Below, in pieces: positions 7,439 through 11,329 of a stretch of 11,329 bases of DNA; the first letter of the stretch is position 1, and the number at the start of each line of letters is the position of its first letter. A model generated the notes under the pieces. It made no database searches. It worked only from the letters and a program-made list of their open reading frames with translations, and was not told the DNA's origin. This stretch comes from Pseudomonadota bacterium (GTDB lineage Bacteria > Myxococcota > Polyangia > Polyangiales > Polyangiaceae). Location of the stretch: positions 1 through 11,329 of the forward strand of contig JAEZYO010000946.1 in NCBI GenBank assembly GCA_023419055.1, in the 5' to 3' direction. The translations under genes and the position numbers were made by a program.

Positions 7439-7442
7439 AGTG

Positions 7443-8690
7443 ATGCAGTCCGCCGTGAATTCACCGCCGCTGTCTCTGTCGGATGCCATCGCCCGTTGCA
7501 TGGCGAACGAGTCGATGCGCCGTTCCCTCGCTGACGATCCCATTCGCCTCCTCGAATCCCAGGGCTACGATTGCCTCCTGTCTTCAGGGACCGAAGAGCT
7601 CTCGGCGCTCAATACTTTGCGCGCCCCTCTACTCCATTTCAGCGACGAGAAGCTCGGGAAGGCCGTGCGACGCGGCCGGCGCGGCCAGAACGATTCAGCC
7701 GCGATCGAGCTCCTTCTCGAATTGCGCGCCGAGATCATCCAAAAGGCTCGAGAAGTCTTTGCGGCTCTGGCGCCCCCTTCCCCGCTCGAGGCCATCTTTT
7801 CGCGCGCGCTCGAAGACACGGCGAGCCTGGCCGAGGTCGCTCCGTGCCTGCCTGCGCTGGATTTTCCCGCAGCCGTCTACGCGAGCTGTACCGGGCGGCT
7901 TGAGCCCGCCCTCCCTGCCAGCGTGGCCTCGCTGTTCTATTACATCGGCATCAGCCTTTACGACGATATCGTCGACAAGGATCTGGCCGAGGCCTGGCAG
8001 GATACGCCCGAGGCGGAGGTGGGCTTCGCGTCCCTCGCGTTGTTCAGTGGTCTGCCCGGCCTGGCCCTCGAGTACCTGAACGCGGACCGGACGACCGCCG
8101 ATTTCACGCAGCGCGCGGCGCGCTGGTTTCAACGCGCCGCATACGAAGTGAACGTCGGTCAATGCCTGGACATCAGCACCTCCATCGAGAAAGGGACGAC
8201 CGCAGATGACTGCGAGCGCATCGTCCGGCTGAAGACCGGCTCGACGGGCGCCTTGTGCGCGAGGCTCGGAGCCGAGCTTTCGGGTTTGGACGACGTCAGC
8301 CGCGAACAGTGGGCGGAAGTCGGATGCGCGCTCTACTCGGCCATGCAGATCGCGAGCGATATCCACGACGTCTGGGGCAAACCGGTCAGCCCCGATCTCG
8401 CGAACGGCATTCTGACGCTGCCCATCGTCTACGCGTGCGGAGCACTCGAGGGCGAACGAAAGAGCCGACTTCGAACCCTACTCGCTTCACGCACCGAACG
8501 ACCCGAGGCACACCAGGAGATGAGGGCGCTCATCAGCGAGTCGGGCGCGCTGCGATATAGCCTGCTCCGAGCCGAGGTCTTCCGGCAACGCGCCCTTTCC
8601 GGTCTCTCGAAGCAGAATCTTCAGCATCCGGGGTCGATTCTCATGGCCTACATGACGGCCGCGGCTCAGATGGGCGACTTGACTGCGTGA
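7443..8690 (+). CDS. Isoprenyl diphosphate synthase-like protein with N-terminal RiPP-leader-like domain
   Basis: The 415-residue protein has two parts. Residues ~110-415 are a trans-isoprenyl diphosphate synthase fold: first Asp-rich motif DDIVD (174-178), GQCLDIST (239-246), KTGSTGALCARLGA (264-277), then QIASDIHDVWGKPV (302-315) and DLANGILTLPIVYA (318-331). The second motif reads SDIHD instead of DDxxD, losing its first Asp. The first motif is intact, so allylic substrate binding is plausible, while chain elongation with IPP may be altered. Residues ~11-58 (ARCMANESMRRSLADDPIRL, then LESQGYDC, and EELSALNTL) resemble the NHLP/Nif11/Os1348 leader-like domains of peptide natural products, by pattern only. 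Adjacent mevalonate genes would supply its substrate. The stop overlaps the next start (GTGA). A degenerate GGPP/FPP synthase or a ComQ-like prenyltransferase are both possible. Confidence 0.82.
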   Translation: MQSAVNSPPLSLSDAIARCMANESMRRSLADDPIRLLESQGYDCLLSSGTEELSALNTLRAPLLHFSDEKLGKAVRRGRRGQNDSAAIELLLELRAEIIQKAREVFAALAPPSPLEAIFSRALEDTASLAEVAPCLPALDFPAAVYASCTGRLEPALPASVASLFYYIGISLYDDIVDKDLAEAWQDTPEAEVGFASLALFSGLPGLALEYLNADRTTADFTQRAARWFQRAAYEVNVGQCLDISTSIEKGTTADDCERIVRLKTGSTGALCARLGAELSGLDDVSREQWAEVGCALYSAMQIASDIHDVWGKPVSPDLANGILTLPIVYACGALEGERKSRLRTLLASRTERPEAHQEMRALISESGALRYSLLRAEVFRQRALSGLSKQNLQHPGSILMAYMTAAAQMGDLTA

Positions 8691-9592
8691 CCACCCCGGC
8701 TTCATCACGGAGGCTCAGCGTGCTCGTTCCGGGTGGCTCGGTTTACGCCTGCGATGCGGGCGAAGGGGATGCGCTCCTCTGCCTGCACGGCGGGCCTGGA
8801 GCCAGCCACGGCTATCTCACTTACGGCCTTCGCGCGCTTGCATCTACGTTCCGCCCCATCTTCTTCGACCAGCGCGGCGGCGGCAGGAGCGTGACCACAG
8901 GCGCGGGCCGGCCAAGCTTTCGCGACCTGTTGGACGACATCGAGTCGCTCTGCGAAGCCTACCGCCTCGAACGTCTCGGGCTCGTCGGGCACTCGTGGGG
9001 GGCGCTCCTCGCGCTGAGCTACGCGCTCGTCACTCGTCGTGAAGTCACCGGGGTGGCGCTCGTCAACGCCTTGCCGCTCGGCTCCGACCTGCTCACTACC
9101 CTGTTCGAGTTCATTTTCGCGCGAACCGAAGACGCCCGCGTGACCAGGCGCCTTTCGCGGGTCGAAGCGACCCTCGCCGCGAGCGGGGCCGTACAACGAG
9201 AGAGGGCTGTCGCCTTCGCGCATCAAACTGTTCCGCTCTTCGTTCGCACCAAGAATTGGTCGCGCTTGCCCCAGTACGAAGCTCCTGTCGATTGGCAAAT
9301 GGAGATCTGGTCTGCCGCGCAGCAGCACGTTCAGCGAAACCGGCGCGCCCTTCCTTCCGTGTTGGTGGTTCAGGGTGAAGAGGACGTAGCCACTGCCGAC
9401 GACGTGGCCCGTTCCCTGGGCGACATCGGACAAGCTCGGGCCGTCACGATTCCTCATTGCGGGCACGTGGCACCCCTCGAAGCTCCCCGAGAGCTCTGTG
9501 GAGTTCTCCGCCGCTACTTCGAGCGAGGCGCCTCGGCGCGTGGCCCTCGCTTCAGCGCGTCGTCCAGCGAACCGAGGTGTGAGTCACCATGA
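8687..9592 (+). CDS. Alpha/beta hydrolase, prolyl aminopeptidase-like (S33 type)
   Basis: This 301-residue hydrolase carries HGGPG (34-38, oxyanion hole), DQRGGGRS (61-68) and the nucleophile elbow GHSWG with Ser103. Asp233 (in QGEEDVAT) and His260 (in PHCGHVAPLE) complete the triad. HGGPG plus DQRGxGxS is typical of proline iminopeptidases and related S33 enzymes, which release N-terminal residues or act on amides and esters of small molecules. The cap domain is about 120-215. No signal peptide is seen, so it is cytosolic. GTG 8687 overlaps the prenyl synthase stop by four bases, and its own stop overlaps the KASIII start by four. In this operon it may cleave or release an intermediate, or act as a thioesterase; that role is inferred. 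The last ~20 residues are a Ser/Arg-rich extension. Confidence 0.87.
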   Translation: MTTPASSRRLSVLVPGGSVYACDAGEGDALLCLHGGPGASHGYLTYGLRALASTFRPIFFDQRGGGRSVTTGAGRPSFRDLLDDIESLCEAYRLERLGLVGHSWGALLALSYALVTRREVTGVALVNALPLGSDLLTTLFEFIFARTEDARVTRRLSRVEATLAASGAVQRERAVAFAHQTVPLFVRTKNWSRLPQYEAPVDWQMEIWSAAQQHVQRNRRALPSVLVVQGEEDVATADDVARSLGDIGQARAVTIPHCGHVAPLEAPRELCGVLRRYFERGASARGPRFSASSSEPRCESP

Positions 9593-10566
9593 CTACGGGC
9601 ATTCTAGGTACCGGCTCTGCGGTACCCGAGAACTGCGTCGAGAACGCCGACCTGATCCGCGCGGGCCTGAACACGACCGACGAATGGATCCGCGAACACA
9701 CCGGCATCACGCAGCGTTACGTGACCTCGCCGGAAGAGGCGACCTCCGATCTCGCCTACCTCGCAGCGTCGCGAGCGCTCCAGGCGGCGAATGTCCGAGC
9801 GAGTGACGTCGATCTCACCATCTGTGCAACCTCGACGCCGGATTATCCGCTGCCGTCGACCGCCGGCCTCGTGCAGGCACGCCTGGGCTGCGCAGGAGGG
9901 GCTTTCGACGTCAACGCGGTTTGCAGCGGCTTCGCCTACGCGCTGATCACCGCTTATGGCCTCCATGCCACGGGTCGGTATCGGCACATCTTGGTGATCG
10001 GGGCTGACACTTACTCGAAAATCATCGACCAACGCGACCGCAGGACCGCCTTTTTCTTCGGAGACGGCGCCGGCGCGGTCGTCCTAGGGCACTCCAACAG
10101 AGGCGCCTTGCTCGCCGCATGCGAAGGCTCCGACGGGAGCCAGGCTCGACACATCATGGTGTCGACCGGGGGCTCGAGGCGCCCCGCCACCGTAGAGCGA
10201 CTTTCGGACGGCGAAGGGCGATTTTACATGGATGGTCGTGCCGTGTGGGACTTCGTGGTCGAGTGCTTCCCAGCCGCGGTGCGAACCGTCTCGTCACGCG
10301 CTGGGCTCGACGTCTCCGACCTCACGCTCGTGATTCCGCACCAAGCCAACCAACGGCTCCTTCGTGCCTGCGCCCAGCGACTCGAGCTCCGCGCCGACCA
10401 GCTTTTCACGAACGTCGAACGCTTCGGAAACACCGCAGCGGCCTCCATTCCCATGGCGCTCGATGAGGCCGTCCGTGCAGAACGGCTCCAGCCGGGCGAT
10501 GTCGTCGTCCTCGTCGGCTTCGGGGGCGGCCTCGCCTGGGCCGCCACCTGCCTGCGCTGGGGGTGA
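9589..10566 (+). CDS. fabH: 3-oxoacyl-ACP synthase III (KASIII/FabH-like)
   Basis: The 325-residue thiolase-fold condensing enzyme has the full KASIII triad: Cys112 in DVNAVCSGF (107-115), His251 in IPHQANQRLL (249-258) and Asn281 in GNTAAASIP (280-288). GFGGGLAWAA near the C-terminus is the usual final motif, and TDEWIREHTGITQRY (30-44) the usual N-terminal one. FabH condenses acyl-CoA with malonyl-ACP to start fatty acid chains; close relatives in natural product loci transfer acyl groups to other acceptors. His-Asn instead of Glu-based HMG-CoA synthase chemistry argues against mvaS. ATG 9589 is supported by GAGGTG nine nt upstream and overlaps the hydrolase stop by four bases. Being in an isoprenoid operon without acpP, fabD or fabG suggests a special rather than housekeeping role. 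Confidence 0.92.
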   Translation: MTTGILGTGSAVPENCVENADLIRAGLNTTDEWIREHTGITQRYVTSPEEATSDLAYLAASRALQAANVRASDVDLTICATSTPDYPLPSTAGLVQARLGCAGGAFDVNAVCSGFAYALITAYGLHATGRYRHILVIGADTYSKIIDQRDRRTAFFFGDGAGAVVLGHSNRGALLAACEGSDGSQARHIMVSTGGSRRPATVERLSDGEGRFYMDGRAVWDFVVECFPAAVRTVSSRAGLDVSDLTLVIPHQANQRLLRACAQRLELRADQLFTNVERFGNTAAASIPMALDEAVRAERLQPGDVVVLVGFGGGLAWAATCLRWG

Positions 10567-10657
10567 ACTTTCCTCGACCGCCTGGCTATCGCGAGCGCCG
10601 TCACGGCAGCTCGGTTGGCGCCTAGTAGGACGGAACCCTCCTCCGGAAAACAAGATC

Positions 10658-11107
10658 ATGAAGGCTCTTCTCGTGTTGGGCGCAATGGGTGTCGGGGCTG
10701 CCGCGGTCGCCTTGCAACAGGTCGAAAGTCCCTCGGTCGAGTGTGCCCCCACCGACGATTCGGACTCGGGCAAGACGGACCGATTTCAAGTCATCAGCGT
10801 CGACGCAGTGGCGCAACTCATCGCTGGCAGCGGGCCCAAGCCCTTCATCTTCGACGCGAATTCCGCTGAAAGTTATCGAGAGGGACACGTGCCTTCAGCC
10901 AAATGGATCGCGTTCGACAAGGTGACGGCGCAGGCCCTGCCGCCGGACAGGAAGGCCATGCTCATCTTCTATTGCTTCAACGAGCTCTGCCGGGCGTCGC
11001 ACATTGCGGGCAACACCGCCGCCGGTCTCGGCTACACGAATGTCCACGTCATGACCGCCGGCATCCGGGGTTGGAAGAAGGCGAACAAGCCCCTCGAACG
11101 CGGCTAG
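10658..11107 (+). CDS. Exported single-domain rhodanese-like protein
   Basis: The 149-residue protein begins with a Lys then a hydrophobic run (ALLVLGAMGVGAAAVAL, 3-19) that looks like a signal peptide or N-terminal anchor, followed by an acidic Ser-rich linker (about 22-42). The rhodanese domain covers about 44-147, with FIFDANSAESYREGHVPSA (63-81), the active loop FYCFNELCRAS (104-114, Cys106 and Cys111) and MTAGIRGWKKA (132-142). Rhodaneses carry a persulfide on the loop Cys and move sulfur or act in redox and metal stress; a periplasmic site is inferred. It begins 91 bp after the KASIII gene on the same strand. The SD is weak (GGAA), so it may be a loosely attached last gene rather than a core operon member. 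Which loop Cys is catalytic is not settled by sequence; the first is the usual position. Confidence 0.86.
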   Translation: MKALLVLGAMGVGAAAVALQQVESPSVECAPTDDSDSGKTDRFQVISVDAVAQLIAGSGPKPFIFDANSAESYREGHVPSAKWIAFDKVTAQALPPDRKAMLIFYCFNELCRASHIAGNTAAGLGYTNVHVMTAGIRGWKKANKPLERG

Positions 11108-11329
11108 TGCCGTGTCCCAGAAGTCGCAATCGTTCGATTGCTCCTTCTGAGCTCGGCTTCGCCAAGCGCGCGGCTACGCCGCGCCAGCACTAGCACGGCC
11201 TCGGGGCGTTCCCGCCCCCGGAAACTGGCTGCACCAGTTTCTCCCTCATCCGCTTCGCGGATGGCTAGTGCTCCTTTCTTTCCTTCTGCGCCGACTGCTC
11301 TTTCTCGCAAAGCGATTGTTACTTCTGAG
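11102..11329. ncRNA. Structured multi-hairpin region, candidate RNA or palindromic DNA element
   Basis: Six stem-loops follow one another in 146 bp. H1 (11118-11149) has CAGAAG/CTTCTG and GCAATC/GATTGC stems split by a TC/TC internal loop. H2 is 11151-11167 (one mismatch), H3 11168-11184 (GCGCGGC/GCCGCGC), H4 11203-11218 (GGGGCG/CGCCCC), H5 11221-11241 (GAAACTGG/CCAGTTTC) and H6 11247-11263 (CATCCGC/GCGGATG). AGCACTAGC (11186-11194) pairs with GCTAGTGCT (11264-11272) and closes H4-H6 into a four-way junction. A pyrimidine-rich stretch follows. It sits after the rhodanese gene, so H1 could also work as a terminator, though no T-tract follows. I know no Rfam family that matches, and the strand is undecided. 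Confidence 0.4.

Larger units (their letters stand above)
7144..7442 (+). other. 299-nt leader between HMG-CoA reductase and the prenyl synthase gene
   Basis: No gene is convincing here; the plus frame 7166-7534 has an unnatural composition and runs into the next gene. A weak stem TCCTG-aac-CAGGA (7150-7162) follows the reductase stop but has no T-tract, so it is a poor terminator. The palindrome GCACGTGC lies at 7244-7251. TATATG at 7391-7396 could be a -10 element, but no good -35 is spaced to it. A strong hairpin at 7407-7429 precedes the SD. The gap is long compared with the 4-bp overlaps elsewhere in the operon, which suggests a separate promoter or a regulatory leader. Confidence 0.5.

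Noticed and set aside
7166..7534. Plus frame in the leader between HMG-CoA reductase and prenyl synthase
   Set aside because: Arg/Ala/Ser-rich, no SD at its start, and it runs into the prenyl synthase gene out of frame.
9589..10566. KASIII gene as HMG-CoA synthase (mvaS)
   Set aside because: The Cys-His-Asn motifs DVNAVCSGF, IPHQANQ and GNTAAASIP are those of FabH; HMG-CoA synthase signatures are absent.
11118..11272. tRNA or CRISPR explanation for the hairpin array
   Set aside because: No tRNA T-loop or anticodon arm pattern and no regular repeat-spacer spacing; the stems differ from one another in sequence.

Overview
High-GC bacterial DNA (codon third positions mostly G or C) with dense, often overlapping genes. 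A bacterial mevalonate-pathway pair, an ECF sigma factor with a SnoaL-like tail, and degenerate repeats between genes would all fit a myxobacterium, perhaps Polyangiales. That assignment is inference from gene content, not from a marker gene.

Left part (1-2344, plus strand): the 3' end of a family-1 glycoside hydrolase, then a zinc-less quinone oxidoreductase-like MDR enzyme translationally coupled (TGATG) to a SnoaL-tailed ECF sigma factor. Middle part (2345-4855, minus strand or noncoding): a RecQ-like remnant that keeps only the C-terminal zinc-binding region, a degenerate 21-bp tandem repeat, a small Cys-rich two-helix membrane protein resembling MerF-type mercury transporters, a six-helix Cys-containing membrane protein, and a gene-poor stretch before the next operon that may hold a gene fragment.

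Right part (4856-11107, plus strand) is the core of the window and looks like one biosynthetic locus. Phosphomevalonate kinase and class II HMG-CoA reductase overlap by ATGA. After a 299-nt leader with a strong hairpin come an isoprenyl diphosphate synthase-like protein, an alpha/beta hydrolase (prolyl aminopeptidase fold) and a ketoacyl-ACP synthase III, each joined by a 4-bp overlap. A secreted rhodanese-domain protein follows. The simplest reading is that the locus boosts mevalonate flux, makes or transfers a prenyl chain, and joins or trims an acyl or aminoacyl group. The product is unknown.

The most unusual element is the prenyl synthase. Its first ~60 residues look like the leader-like domain of NHLP/Nif11/Os1348-type peptides, and its second Asp-rich motif is altered (SDIHD), a change that recalls the ComQ-type peptide prenyltransferases. 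The window ends in a compact array of six hairpins, three of them enclosed by a 9-bp closing stem, which is a candidate structured RNA or a palindromic DNA element.
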